64,000 nucleotides of DNA from Dyella sp. AtDHG13 (GCF_003201105.1 NZ_QICJ01000003.1:1-64000), one strand, 5' to 3'; positions 35,574-44,291 are shown, counted from the stretch's first letter. A program made the numbers and translations. Notes: a model not told the origin generated them from the letters alone.

Positions 35574-35921
35574 CGCGAACGCGCCCGGCACGAAGCAATA
35601 CAGGATCACCGCCACCGTACCCGTCGCCGCGGCAAGCCACGCGGCGAACGGCTTCTTCCACGACAGCGCCAGCACGGCGGCGGCGAGCGCCACCCAGCCG
35701 TAGATGCCCATCTGGTAGCTGTAGCTGGCCGACATGCGCAGCGGCGCAAGGATGAAACCCATCACGGCCACGTGCCGCACGGTGCACTGGAAAGACGCCG
35801 CCGTGTCGCACAGGTGGGCGACGTCCGGCGATTCGACCAGCGTGTAGCGCAGCGCATAGACGACGGCGCCGATGACGATCAGCGACAGCCAGGGCAGGGT
35901 CGAGCGTAGGGTTCGTTTCAT
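35472..35921 (-). CDS. Small hypothetical membrane protein overlapping GH17 3' end
   Basis: A 149-aa protein starting MKRTLRSTLPWLSLIVIGAV with about four hydrophobic helices. A Cys pair lies in a periplasmic loop (HLCDTAASFQCTV). It is not recognised as a named family. Its ATG overlaps the EEP nuclease stop (ATGA), so it is translationally coupled to it. Its last 33 residues are encoded opposite the C-terminus of the GH17 protein. The hydrophobic core lies outside the overlap and supports the gene; the hydrophilic tail inside the overlap may be dispensable. Confidence 0.65.
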   Translation of the reverse strand: MKRTLRSTLPWLSLIVIGAVVYALRYTLVESPDVAHLCDTAASFQCTVRHVAVMGFILAPLRMSASYSYQMGIYGWVALAAAVLALSWKKPFAAWLAAATGTVAVILYCFVPGAFALLVGCLRLVRLQSDGAAPLDHHRAGGREIHAQP

Positions 35922-36727
35922 CGGCGCGTCTTGTGCGGGCGTGGTGCGATATGGCTGGGCAGGCGGATTTCCGCCGCGATGGGCAAGTGGTCGGAGAAAG
36001 CCTGCGGCAGCGCCCACACCTTGTCGAGCTGGATCTTTTCGGAGGTTAGGATGTGGTCCAGCGCGCGCCGCGGCTTCCAGCTCGGGAAGGTCGGCGTCGA
36101 CTGGTCCGGCGGCACCAGGCTCGATCTGGAGAACAGGTGTTTCATTTCCGCACTGCGCACCTCGGTGTTGAGGTCGCCCATCAGCACGGCATGCGGATAG
36201 TCCTGCAGCACCTCGGCGATGAAACCCAGCTGCTTGGCGCGCGCCGGCGCGCTCAGCGACAGGTGGGCGATCATCACGGCCAGCGAATCGGGACCCTGGC
36301 CGAAGCGCGCCAGCAGTGCGCCGCGTCCGGGAATGCGGCTGGGCAGTGGATAGTCCAGCACGCTGGTGGGTTCCAGCCGGCTGATCAGGCCGTTGGCGGA
36401 GTGCGCCAGCCGCGCCATCGGGCGATTGGGCTGGTGGCTCCAGAACGGCATGCCCGCCGCTTCGGCGAGGTAGCGCGTCTGGTTGAGGAAGCCCGAGCGC
36501 AGGCTGCCGGCGTCGGCCTCCTGCAGGCCGATCACGTCGAACTGAGGCAGCACTTCGGCCAGGCGGTCGAGGTTGTCCAGCTTGCTGCGGCCCGGCAGCA
36601 CGGCATTGATGCTGCGCGTGAGGTATTCGCTGTACCGCTGCACGCTGGCGCCGGCCAGGATGTTGCAGCTCAGCAGGCGCAGTCGTCGCTCTGGAGCCGG
36701 GGCGGTGGAGGTGTTGGGGCGATTCAT
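35918..36727 (-). CDS. Endonuclease/exonuclease/phosphatase (EEP) family protein
   Basis: A 269-aa metal-dependent hydrolase of the EEP (DNase I/Mg2+-dependent phosphatase) fold. Motifs in order are LRLLSCNILAG (Asn), VIGLQEAD (catalytic Glu), AVMIAHLSLS (His), VLMGDLNTE (Asp/Asn) and FSDHLPIAAEI (Asp-His). No signal peptide is seen. The gene lies downstream of the dsbA/cytochrome c4 set, the order also found in Pseudomonas. Substrate may be nucleic acid, phospholipid or inositol phosphate; sequence alone does not say. Confidence 0.88.
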   Translation of the reverse strand: MNRPNTSTAPAPERRLRLLSCNILAGASVQRYSEYLTRSINAVLPGRSKLDNLDRLAEVLPQFDVIGLQEADAGSLRSGFLNQTRYLAEAAGMPFWSHQPNRPMARLAHSANGLISRLEPTSVLDYPLPSRIPGRGALLARFGQGPDSLAVMIAHLSLSAPARAKQLGFIAEVLQDYPHAVLMGDLNTEVRSAEMKHLFSRSSLVPPDQSTPTFPSWKPRRALDHILTSEKIQLDKVWALPQAFSDHLPIAAEIRLPSHIAPRPHKTRR

Positions 36728-36756
36728 CGGACGGGCAGGGTAGTCGCAAGTATGTG

Positions 36757-36779
36757 ACCGCCGCCATGCCGGCGGCGGT
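36757..36779. terminator. GC-rich hairpin after first dsbA-like gene
   Basis: ACCGCCGCC (36757-36765) and GGCGGCGGT (36771-36779) form a perfect 9-bp stem with loop ATGCC. It sits between the dsbA-like stop and the EEP nuclease start. It lacks a U run. Confidence 0.4.
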
Positions 36780-36842
36780 CAGGCGCGGAAGGCGCCAAGG
36801 ATGCCCGGTCGGTTGTGAACGCGGAGAAAGTTCCGATGTGCC

Positions 36843-37499
36843 TTACTTGGCGCCGGCCAGCTCGCGCTTGGCCAGCCACTGGGTGAGGGCCGAGAGTTCA
36901 TCCAGCGTCTTCACGGTGGCGGTGCGGTACTTGCCGTCGACCACGATGGTCGGCGTGCCGTCCACCTGCCAGGCCTTCACCAGTTCCATGTCCTTGCGGA
37001 TCTGCTGGGTCACTTCGTCGGAGCTGGCGATGCGCATGAAGTCCTCGCGCTTCACGCCGTGGGCGGCATAGAAGTCGGCCAGCTCGTCCAGCGTGGAGAT
37101 CGGGTAGTGCTCGTCGAACTTGGCCTTGAACAGGGCCAGGTGCGTCTGCTCCACCACGCCCAGCTTCTGCGCGGTGTAGTAGGCGCGGGCGTACGGCACC
37201 CACTCGTCGCTGAAGGCGGCCGGCAGCAGCTTGAACGTCACGCCCGGCGGCAGCTGCTTGCGCATCTGCTCCGCGATGGGCGCGAAGTGCGCACAGTGGA
37301 TGCAGCCGTAGGAGAACACTTCGACCACTTCCACCTTGCCCTCGCTGCTCAGGCGATGGGCCGGTGCAGGCAGCGTGACGTACTCGGTGCCGTTGGTGTA
37401 GGGCGCGGCGTCATTGGAGCCGGTGGCCGTGCAGGCGCTGGCGAGCAGCAGCCCGGCGAGCAGGCTCAGCGCGCGCAGGGAGGCAAAACGCTTCAACAT
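36843..37499 (-). CDS. DsbA-like thiol:disulfide interchange protein (CIHC)
   Basis: A 218-aa periplasmic thioredoxin-fold oxidase (221 aa from an alternative ATG at 37508). The N-terminus MLKRFASLRALSLLAGLLLASAC is a signal with a possible lipoprotein Cys. The active site is CIHC in VFSYGCIHCAHF; E. coli DsbA has CPHC. The cis-Pro loop is VDGTPTIVVDGKY. The alpha-helical insertion lies between. It follows a second DsbA-like gene and cytochrome c4 on the same strand. Expected to introduce disulfides into exported proteins, working with a DsbB encoded elsewhere. Confidence 0.9.
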   Translation of the reverse strand: MLKRFASLRALSLLAGLLLASACTATGSNDAAPYTNGTEYVTLPAPAHRLSSEGKVEVVEVFSYGCIHCAHFAPIAEQMRKQLPPGVTFKLLPAAFSDEWVPYARAYYTAQKLGVVEQTHLALFKAKFDEHYPISTLDELADFYAAHGVKREDFMRIASSDEVTQQIRKDMELVKAWQVDGTPTIVVDGKYRTATVKTLDELSALTQWLAKRELAGAK

Positions 37500-37545
37500 G
37501 GTCGTCACTCGTCGTGTCTGGGGGTGGAACGTGGTTCGGCGCGGC

Positions 37546-38403
37546 TTACTTGCCGGCCGCTTCCTTGGACACCAGCCACAGGGCGAGTTCCACCGCCTGG
37601 TCGTAGCCGCCGGCGGAGCGCGCGGTGAAGCGGTACTTGCCGTCGACCACGATGGTCGGCGTCTCTTCCACGCCGTAGGCCTTCATCAGGTCGTCGGCGC
37701 GCTTGACCTTGGTGTTGATCGCGAAGGAGTTGGCGACGGCCACGAATTCCTTGGGATCGGCGCCGAACTTGGCGTAGACCTTGGCGGCGTCCTCGATGGT
37801 GGGCAGTGCGGACGCCGGCTTGAGGGCCGACTCCGACTGCATGGCGCTCAGTTCCTTGGTGTTCCACACCGCTTCGTACATGGCGTCATTGGCCTTGTCG
37901 GCCACGCCCAGCGTCTGCGCGGTGAGGTAGGCGCGCTGCAGCATCGGCCAGTTTTCCTGCGGCATGAAGGATGCCGGCAGGTAGGCCACCGCGGCGTTGG
38001 CCGGCAGCTTGCTCACCAGGTTGTTCATGGTCGAGTGGAACGCGTTGCAGGCCGGGCAGCCGTACGAGAACACCTCGGCCACTTCGATCTTGTCGGTGCC
38101 GCTGACCTTGGCCTGCGCCGGCTCGATGCGGAAATAGTTCTTGCCCTCGACCCACTTGCCGTCGTCCACGAACGGCGTGGCCGGCGCCGCGGGCGCGGCC
38201 GGAGCCTGTGCCGTGGTGCTGGCGGCGGCGGGCGCGGCGGTGCTGGCGGCGGCAGGCGTGGCGGCCGTGGAGGCGGCCGGCGGCTGCGCGGCCGGCGCGG
38301 TGGCGGCGGGGGCCGGCTGCGGGGCCTGGCTGGCGCTGTCGTTGTTGTTGCTGCAGGCGGCGAGCGCGAGCAGGGCGATGCACAGGAACGACAGACGCTT
38401 CAT
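37546..38403 (-). CDS. DsbA-like lipoprotein with Ala/Pro linker (CPAC)
   Basis: A 285-aa lipoprotein (signal ending ALAAC, Cys near residue 17) followed by a linker of about 60 residues made almost only of Ala, Pro, Thr and Ser. A DsbA-fold domain begins near residue 85 (KNYFRIEPAQ). The active site is CPAC in EVFSYGCPACNAFH and the cis-Pro loop is VEETPTIVVDGKYR. The linker would let the domain reach across the periplasm from its lipid anchor. GAGGATCACC precedes the ATG. It is between cytochrome c4 and the CIHC paralogue, 37 bp before the latter; the pair probably arose by duplication. Confidence 0.88.
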   Translation of the reverse strand: MKRLSFLCIALLALAACSNNNDSASQAPQPAPAATAPAAQPPAASTAATPAAASTAAPAAASTTAQAPAAPAAPATPFVDDGKWVEGKNYFRIEPAQAKVSGTDKIEVAEVFSYGCPACNAFHSTMNNLVSKLPANAAVAYLPASFMPQENWPMLQRAYLTAQTLGVADKANDAMYEAVWNTKELSAMQSESALKPASALPTIEDAAKVYAKFGADPKEFVAVANSFAINTKVKRADDLMKAYGVEETPTIVVDGKYRFTARSAGGYDQAVELALWLVSKEAAGK

Positions 38404-38437
38404 GGTGATCCTCGGTACTTTTGCTTGGCTTGGAGCG

Positions 38438-38464
38438 GACACGCCGGCCAACGGCCGGCGTGTC
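38438..38464. repeat. Perfect 12-bp hairpin between cytochrome c4 and dsbA
   Basis: GACACGCCGGCC (38438-38449) and GGCCGGCGTGTC (38453-38464) with loop AAC. It starts eight bases past the cytochrome c4 stop in its direction of transcription. No U run, so it may be an attenuator or an mRNA 3'-end protector. Confidence 0.55.
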
Positions 38465-38472
38465 TGGGGCGT

Positions 38473-39255
38473 TTACTTGGCGGCGGAAGCGCCTGCGCCT
38501 TCGGCGGCGTGCAGGCCTTCGACATAGCTGGCAACGGCGGCGATGTCCTTCTCGTCCAGCTTCTTGGCGATGCCCGGCATGATCTGCGCGTGCGCCTCCT
38601 CGCCCCACACGGTGCCGTCGTGCCACGACTTCAACGTGGCCTCGATGTACTGCGCGTGCTGGCTGGTGAGCTGCGGATACATCGCGCCCGGGTTGCCGCG
38701 GCCGTCGATGCTGTGGCACGCCATGCAGGCCGGCACGCCCTTGCTGGTGTCGCCCTGGCGATAGAGCTGCTCGCCGCGCTCGACCAGTGCCTGGTCGGCC
38801 ACGCCGGGGAGCGAGCTCTTGCTGGCGAAGTAGGCGCCGATGTCATGCATGTCCTGCTCGGACAGCGGCGTGGCCATACCGAGCATGACCGGGTTCTGGC
38901 GCTTGCCGGACTTGAAGTTGTTGAGCTGGTGGACGATGTACGCCTCGCTCTGGCCAGCGAGCTTGGGGTATTGCGGATCGGTCGAGTTGCCGTCCATGCC
39001 ATGGCAGGCGCCGCAGGCGGCGGCCTTGCCCTGGCCGGCGGTGGCGTCACCCGGCTTCACGGCGGCGGTGGCTTCGGCCGGCTTGGCGGCCTGTTCGGCG
39101 GGAGCGGCAGCAGCGGCGGCAGGCTGGGCGGCGGTGGCCGCCGGAGCGGGATTCTTGGTTTCCTGGGCGAAGATCGCTGTGGAAGACAGCGCAAAGACGA
39201 GAACCACGGCATAACGAACTACAGCGGGCCGGAAACCGGCAGGCCGAAAACTCAT
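38473..39255 (-). CDS. Diheme cytochrome c4
   Basis: A 260-aa exported diheme cytochrome. A signal peptide ends near STAIFAQ, then an Ala/Pro-rich spacer of about 45 residues precedes two cytochrome c domains with heme sites CGACH and CMACH. Axial Met candidates are in PVMLGMATPLSEQDM and AQIMPGIAKKL. Cytochrome c4 carries electrons in the periplasm to terminal oxidases. GGGAG precedes the ATG at 39255. It is divergent from yihA with 110 bp between, and is followed by two DsbA-like genes, an order conserved with Pseudomonas. Confidence 0.93.
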   Translation of the reverse strand: MSFRPAGFRPAVVRYAVVLVFALSSTAIFAQETKNPAPAATAAQPAAAAAAPAEQAAKPAEATAAVKPGDATAGQGKAAACGACHGMDGNSTDPQYPKLAGQSEAYIVHQLNNFKSGKRQNPVMLGMATPLSEQDMHDIGAYFASKSSLPGVADQALVERGEQLYRQGDTSKGVPACMACHSIDGRGNPGAMYPQLTSQHAQYIEATLKSWHDGTVWGEEAHAQIMPGIAKKLDEKDIAAVASYVEGLHAAEGAGASAAK

Positions 39256-39365
39256 ACACTTGTCTCCCGAAAAACTGCTGTGGCTGCACGGTGCGCGCTG
39301 GCCAGCACGTCCGCAACTGGCAGAAACTCCCGGATTATCTCTGCGCCACCTTAGCCGGTCAAACC

Positions 39366-40001
39366 ATGTCCAATCCATTGCAGGGCGCCCAGTTTGTACT
39401 GGCCGCCCACCGAATTTCGCAGCTTCCCAGCGACCACGGCGCGGAAGTGGCGTTCGCCGGCCGCTCCAATGCCGGCAAGTCGAGCGCGCTCAATACCTTG
39501 ACCGCGCATCGCGGCCTTGCGCGCACGTCCAAGACGCCCGGCCGGACGCAGCAGATGGTGGCCTTCTCGCTGCCCCCGCTGATCCAGGGCGAGGGCGAGC
39601 CGCCGCTGCCGGCGCGACTTATTGACCTACCCGGCTATGGTTACGCCAAGGTGCCCGAGGCGCTGCGCGAGCACTGGAAGCAGGAGATCGACGCCTACCT
39701 GCACCAGCGCCGCAGCCTGCGAGGCGTCGTGCTGATCGCCGATATTCGCCATCCGCTCAAGGACTTCGACCGGATGATGCTGGATTTCTGCTTCGCCACT
39801 CACCTGCCTTGCCACGTGCTGCTGACCAAGGCGGACAAATTGTCGCGGAACCAGGCCGCGCAGGCGCTGGCGGCGCTGCGCAAGGAAATGGCGGCCAGCG
39901 ACACGCAGGCCACCGCCCAGGTGTTTTCCTCGCAGACGCCGACCGGCGTGGAGGAGGCGCGCGACATGGTGATGACCTTGCTCAATACACCGCGACCATA
40001 A
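39366..40001 (+). CDS. yihA: Ribosome biogenesis GTP-binding protein YsxC/EngB
   Basis: A 211-aa TRAFAC GTPase needed for 50S subunit assembly. G1 is AGRSNAGKSS, G2 contains ARTSKTPGRTQ, G3 is DLPGYG and G4 is TKADK. Start MSNPLQGAQFVLAAH at 39366, typical for the family. No strong ribosome site is seen. Divergent from cytochrome c4, as in other gammaproteobacteria. A REP doublet follows 41 bp after the stop. Confidence 0.95.
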   Translation: MSNPLQGAQFVLAAHRISQLPSDHGAEVAFAGRSNAGKSSALNTLTAHRGLARTSKTPGRTQQMVAFSLPPLIQGEGEPPLPARLIDLPGYGYAKVPEALREHWKQEIDAYLHQRRSLRGVVLIADIRHPLKDFDRMMLDFCFATHLPCHVLLTKADKLSRNQAAQALAALRKEMAASDTQATAQVFSSQTPTGVEEARDMVMTLLNTPRP

Positions 40002-40042
40002 GCGCCTGCTCAAGATCTCGAGCGAGCGCACATTTTCCCGCC

Positions 40043-40171
40043 CGTCATTCCGGCGCAGGCCGGAATCCAGTGGCGAAAGTAGTCGGTTGTCGCATGGCGT
40101 CAAAAGCATTTGGCTCTTCGGCGAAAACCACGCCATGAGGCCACTGGATTCCGGCCTGCGCCGGAATGACG
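40043..40171. repeat. REP doublet (REPIN-like inverted pair), copy 3
   Basis: CGTCATTCCGGCGCAGGCCG... (40043-40073, 31 nt) has a perfect reverse complement at 40141-40171. The interior contains a CGAAAACCAC stretch also present inside copy 1 near 3710, so the spacer as well as the arms is shared between copies. Confidence 0.85.
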
Positions 40172-40237
40172 AGCGATGAGGTTGACGGTTTTGCGCAGCC
40201 GCTAAGGCCATGTGCCGGCCTGACCGGCGCGGCGCTT

Positions 40238-40732
40238 TCAGTGCTTGTCGAGCGAGCCCATGAACACGGCGCACAAGGCTTCCATGCCGGCGCGGTCTTC
40301 GTCGTCGAAGCGCGCCACGGACGGGCTGTCCACGTCCCATACGCCGAACAGGCTGCCGTCGGTGCGCACCAGCGGCACCACGATTTCCGATTGCGAGGCG
40401 GCATCGCAGGCGATGTGTCCATCGAACTCGTGGACGTCGCGCACCACCTGGGTCTGGCGCGTCTGCGCGGCGGTGCCGCACACGCCGCGGCCGAGCGCAA
40501 TGCGGATGCAGGCCGGCTTGCCCTGGAACGGTCCGACCACCAGCTCCGTGCCGTCGTACAGATAGAAGCCGCACCAGTTGAGGTCGGGGACGCTGTGATA
40601 GATCAGCGCGGAGAAATTCGCCGCATTGGCGATCATGTCAGGCTCGCCTTCGATCAGGCCGCGTGCCTGGGCACACAGGTCTTCGTAGTGTTCGCGCTTG
40701 CTGGCGTAGGCCTGCGTCTTCAGTTCATGCAT
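40238..40732 (-). CDS. msrC: Free methionine-(R)-sulfoxide reductase (GAF domain)
   Basis: A 164-aa single GAF-domain enzyme that reduces free Met-(R)-sulfoxide. The three redox-relevant Cys are in GPFQGKPACIRI, GVCGTAAQ and GHIACDAAS. The ligand pocket SQSEIVVPL and the start around NWCGFYLYDG are as in E. coli MsrC/YebR. AGAGGATCC precedes the ATG at 40732. It is divergent from bioD with a short shared promoter region. Confidence 0.9.
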   Translation of the reverse strand: MHELKTQAYASKREHYEDLCAQARGLIEGEPDMIANAANFSALIYHSVPDLNWCGFYLYDGTELVVGPFQGKPACIRIALGRGVCGTAAQTRQTQVVRDVHEFDGHIACDAASQSEIVVPLVRTDGSLFGVWDVDSPSVARFDDEDRAGMEALCAVFMGSLDKH

Positions 40733-40788
40733 GAGCTGGGATCCTCTGGAATCGGCCGCCGTGCGCGGGCGGTCGACCGCAAAGCACG

Positions 40789-40795
40789 TATTATG
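40789..40795. promoter_or_regulatory. Possible overlapping -10 elements in msrC/bioD divergent region
   Basis: TATTAT (40789-40794, plus strand) and CATAAT (minus strand, 40790-40795) overlap. Each resembles a -10 and could serve bioD and msrC respectively. -35 matches are poor on both sides. Confidence 0.3.
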
Positions 40796-40853
40796 CGCCG
40801 GTGAGGCGCCATCGGCACGGATGTGCCGGGTGCCGCCATCCAGGGGAAGGTTC

Positions 40854-41525
40854 ATGTCGACTCTGTTCATTGCGGGCACCGACACCGGCGTCGGCAAGAC
40901 CCACGCGACCTGCACGTTGCTGCATGCGTTGAACGCGCGTGGCACCCACGCCTGCGGTATGAAACCGGTGGCCAGCGGCTGCGTGGAAACACCGGAAGGC
41001 CTGCGCAACGACGACGCGCTCGCGCTGCAGGCGGCGAGCGCCGCGCCTATGCCTTACGAATGGGTCAATCCGGTCGCGCTGCGCGAGCCCTTGTCGCCGC
41101 ATCTGGCGGCGGCGCACGAGGGCGTGGAAATCCGTCTTGCGCCGCTGTACGAGGCGTTCGAGCGTTTGCGCGGCATGCACGACGCCGTGCTGGTCGAGGG
41201 CGTCGGCGGTTGGCTGGTGCCGCTGTCGCGCAGCCTGCTGGCCTCGGACATGGCGCGGCAGTGGCAGTTGCCCGTGGTGCTCGTGGTCGGCCTGCGGCTG
41301 GGCTGCCTCAACCATGCGCTGTTGTCCGCGCGCGCGATCGCCACGGACGGTTGCCGCCTGGTGGGATGGATCGGCAACCGCATCGATCCGGCGATGGAGG
41401 CGGTGGACGAGAACATCGAGACCCTGCGCCACCACCTGCCCGCGCCGTGCCTGGGCATTCTTCCCCATGGCGTGCCGCCGCATGAGGCGGCGGCGCACCT
41501 GGACCTTTCCCTGATCTTGGAATGA
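40854..41525 (+). CDS. bioD: Dethiobiotin synthase
   Basis: A 223-aa ATP-dependent carboxylase closing the ureido ring of biotin from DAPA. P-loop FIAGTDTGVGKTHATC near the start, MKPVASGC with the catalytic Lys, and VEGVGGWLVPLSR are diagnostic. GRLGCLNHAL-type stretch (LRLGCLNHALLS) and GWIGNRID complete the match. GGGGAAGG precedes the ATG at 40854. No other bio gene is in the window, so it is separated from bioFCH. A small conserved gene follows after 53 bp. Confidence 0.95.
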   Translation: MSTLFIAGTDTGVGKTHATCTLLHALNARGTHACGMKPVASGCVETPEGLRNDDALALQAASAAPMPYEWVNPVALREPLSPHLAAAHEGVEIRLAPLYEAFERLRGMHDAVLVEGVGGWLVPLSRSLLASDMARQWQLPVVLVVGLRLGCLNHALLSARAIATDGCRLVGWIGNRIDPAMEAVDENIETLRHHLPAPCLGILPHGVPPHEAAAHLDLSLILE

Positions 41526-41578
41526 CGTTCACGCGGCGCGTGCTGGGATGCACGCGTCACCATCGCAGGAGGCAACCC

Positions 41579-41929
41579 ATGAGCATGCGCAGCCACTACT
41601 ACCTGTCCATCGCCGACCTCGCGCATGCGCGCGGACCGGTGCCGGCGCTCAGCTACGACGGTGCCGGCCCGAACGATCTTGCTGTTGCAGTGCAAGACGC
41701 GATGCGCACGCCGGAGCTGTTCGAGCGCTGGCGCGCCATGCAGGACGAACCGGACGACGTCGACCCCGCGCTGGGCGAGATCGACCCGCTGGCCACCGCC
41801 AGCGCGCGGGTCGCCGACCTGCGCACGGACATGGACCTAGTCACCGACCTGCCGATGAGCATCGTGCGGCACCGGCTCAACCTGCTGATCGGCAACAGCT
41901 GGCAGCTGCGCGACATGCGCAAGGGCTGA
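41579..41929 (+). CDS. Conserved hypothetical protein
   Basis: A 116-aa soluble protein starting MSMRSHYYLSIADLAHARG with a perfect GCAGGAGG ribosome site. No signal peptide, TM helix or catalytic motif. It is acidic in the middle (QDEPDDVDPALGEIDP) and ends in a helix rich in Arg and Leu (SIVRHRLNLLIGNSWQLRDM). I do not recognise the family. It lies between bioD and an M3 peptidase on the same strand; co-transcription with bioD is possible. Confidence 0.7.
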   Translation: MSMRSHYYLSIADLAHARGPVPALSYDGAGPNDLAVAVQDAMRTPELFERWRAMQDEPDDVDPALGEIDPLATASARVADLRTDMDLVTDLPMSIVRHRLNLLIGNSWQLRDMRKG

Positions 41930-42034
41930 CCGCCCCGCGGCGTGGCGCGCGTCCAGTACTTCCAGCCCTTGGCACCCGTGCCGGGCTGTGGTTAGTCTCG
42001 GGGTCCGTTTGTCACGTTTCCATGGGGAACTCCG

Positions 42035-44242
42035 ATGCTTCGTCTCCGTACGCTGGTCATAGCCACTTCCATCGCGCTCGCCGCCTGTTCGCAGCAGTCG
42101 AACGAGCAGGCCGCGCAGCCCGCGCCGGCACCTGCCAGCACCGCGCCGGCCAAGGCCTCCACCGCGCCCGCCGCACCCGAGGTCAGCGCGGTCAATCCGT
42201 TCCTCGAGCCCAGCACGCTGCCGTTCCAGGCGCCGCCGTTCGACAAGATCAAGGACGGCGACTACCAGCCGGCCTTCGAGGAAGGCATGAAGCAGCACCT
42301 GGCGGAGATCCAGAAGATCGCCGACAACCCGGATGCGCCGACCTTCGAGAACACCTTCATCCCGATGGAGAAGTCCGGCCAGCTGCTGACCCGCGTGATG
42401 CAGGCGTTCAACGCCGTCAGCGGCGCCAACACCGACGACACGCTGCAGAAGGTGCAGGAAGAGGAAGCGCCCAAGTTTGCCGAGCATCAGGATTCGATCG
42501 TGATGAACGACAAGCTGTTCAAGCGCATCGAGACCATCTACAACCAGCGCGATTCGCTCAAGCTCGATCCGGAATCCAAGCGCCTGGTCGAGGTGACCTA
42601 CAAGAACTTCGTGCGCGGCGGCGCCAAGCTGTCCGATGCCGACAAGGCCAAGCTCAAGGACCTCAACAAGGAAGAGTCCAGCCTGAGCACCCAGTTCACC
42701 AACAAGCTGCTGGCCGCGACCAAGGCCGGTGCGCTGGTGGTGGACGACAAGAGCAAGCTCGACGGCATGTCCGACGGCGACATCGCCGCCGCCGCCGAAG
42801 CGGCCAAGGCCCGCAAGCTCGACGGCAAGTGGGTGGTGCCGCTGCAGAACACCACGCAGCAGCCGGCGCTGGAAAGCCTCAACGACCGCGCCACGCGCGA
42901 GCAGCTGTTCAAGAGTTCGTGGAACCGCGCCGAGCACGGCGACGCCAACGACACGCGCGAGCTGATCTCGCGCATCGCGCAGATCCGCGCCGAGCAGGCC
43001 AAGCTGCTGGGCTATCCGAACTACGCCGCGTGGAAGCTGGAAGACCAGATGGCCAAGACGCCGGAAGCGGCGATCACCTTCATGGACAAGCTGGCCCCGG
43101 CGGCCACCGCGCGCGCCGAGCGCGAGGCCAAGGACATCCAGGACGTAATCGACCAGCAGAAGGGCGGCTTCAAGGTCGAGGCGTGGGATTGGGAGCACTA
43201 CTCCGAGCAGGTGCGCAAGGCCAAGTACGACCTCGACGAATCGCAGGTCAAGCCGTACTTCGAGCTGGACAACGTGCTGCAGAACGGCGTGTTCTACGCC
43301 GCCAACCAGCTCTACGGCCTGACCTTCAAGGAGCGCAAGGACATCCCCACCTGGCAGCCTGACGTGCGCGTGTTCGAAGTGTTCGACAAGGACGGCACCT
43401 CCATGGCGCTGTTCTATTGCGACTACTTCAAGCGCGACAACAAGAACGGCGGCGCGTGGATGAGCAACCTGGTCGACCAGTCCAAGCTCATGGGCACCAA
43501 GCCGGTGATCTTCAACGTCGCCAACTTCACCAAGCCCGCGCCGGGCCAGCCGGCCCTGCTGTCGTTCGACGACGTGATCACCATGTTCCACGAGTTCGGC
43601 CACGGCCTGCACGGCATCTTCGCCAACTCCCAGTACCCGAGCCTGTCAGGCACCGCCACCGCGCGGGACTTCGTGGAGTTCCCGTCGCAGTTCAACGAGC
43701 ACTGGGCGACCGATCCGAAGATCTTCGCCAACTACGCGAAGAACTATAAGACCGGCGAGCCGATGCCCGCCGAGCTGGTCGAGAAGATCAAGAAGGCCAA
43801 GACCTTCAACAAGGGCTACGACATGACCGAACTGGTCGGCGCCGCCCTGCTCGACATGAGCTGGCACAGCCTGTCGGCGGACACGCCCAAGCAGGATCCG
43901 GACAAGTTCGAGATGGACGCGCTCACCAAGGCCAAGATCAACCTGAGCTACGTGCCGCCGCGCTACCGCTCCAGCTACTTCCAGCACATCTGGGGCAACG
44001 GCTATGCGGCCGGCTACTACGCCTACCTGTGGACGGAAATGCTGGCCGACGACGCCTTCCAGGGCTTCGTCGACAAGGGCGGCCTGACCCGCGAGAACGG
44101 CGACCGCTTCCGCGCGATGATCCTTTCGCAGGGCAACACGCAGGACCTGGCCACGCTCTACAAGAACTGGCGCGGCAAGGATCCGAGCATCGAGCCGATG
44201 CTGCTGAACCGTGGCCTGAAGGAAGCGCCGCAGAAGAAGTGA
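42035..44242 (+). CDS. M3 family metallopeptidase, dipeptidyl-carboxypeptidase-like lipoprotein
   Basis: A 735-aa zinc peptidase of the thimet oligopeptidase family. A lipoprotein signal ends ALAAC (Cys near residue 19), followed by an Ala/Pro/Thr linker. The catalytic site is MFHEFGHGLHGIF with His519, Glu520 and His523; a downstream Glu (FVEFPSQFNEHW) completes the zinc site. FSQYPSLSGTATARDF-like region and YRSSYFQHIWGNGYAAGYYAY are typical of Dcp. E. coli Dcp is cytoplasmic/periplasmic and about 680 aa; this one is lipid-anchored. It is expected to trim peptides in the periplasm. A clear terminator follows. Confidence 0.92.
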   Translation: MLRLRTLVIATSIALAACSQQSNEQAAQPAPAPASTAPAKASTAPAAPEVSAVNPFLEPSTLPFQAPPFDKIKDGDYQPAFEEGMKQHLAEIQKIADNPDAPTFENTFIPMEKSGQLLTRVMQAFNAVSGANTDDTLQKVQEEEAPKFAEHQDSIVMNDKLFKRIETIYNQRDSLKLDPESKRLVEVTYKNFVRGGAKLSDADKAKLKDLNKEESSLSTQFTNKLLAATKAGALVVDDKSKLDGMSDGDIAAAAEAAKARKLDGKWVVPLQNTTQQPALESLNDRATREQLFKSSWNRAEHGDANDTRELISRIAQIRAEQAKLLGYPNYAAWKLEDQMAKTPEAAITFMDKLAPAATARAEREAKDIQDVIDQQKGGFKVEAWDWEHYSEQVRKAKYDLDESQVKPYFELDNVLQNGVFYAANQLYGLTFKERKDIPTWQPDVRVFEVFDKDGTSMALFYCDYFKRDNKNGGAWMSNLVDQSKLMGTKPVIFNVANFTKPAPGQPALLSFDDVITMFHEFGHGLHGIFANSQYPSLSGTATARDFVEFPSQFNEHWATDPKIFANYAKNYKTGEPMPAELVEKIKKAKTFNKGYDMTELVGAALLDMSWHSLSADTPKQDPDKFEMDALTKAKINLSYVPPRYRSSYFQHIWGNGYAAGYYAYLWTEMLADDAFQGFVDKGGLTRENGDRFRAMILSQGNTQDLATLYKNWRGKDPSIEPMLLNRGLKEAPQKK

Positions 44243-44264
44243 TCACGGCGCCACGTTGAAAAGG

Positions 44265-44291
44265 GAAAGGGCCGGCTATGCCGGCCCTTTC
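44265..44291 (+). terminator. Terminator after M3 peptidase
   Basis: GAAAGGGCCGGC-TAT-GCCGGCCCTTTC is a perfect 12-bp stem with a short U-rich end, starting 22 bp after the stop codon. Confidence 0.75.
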
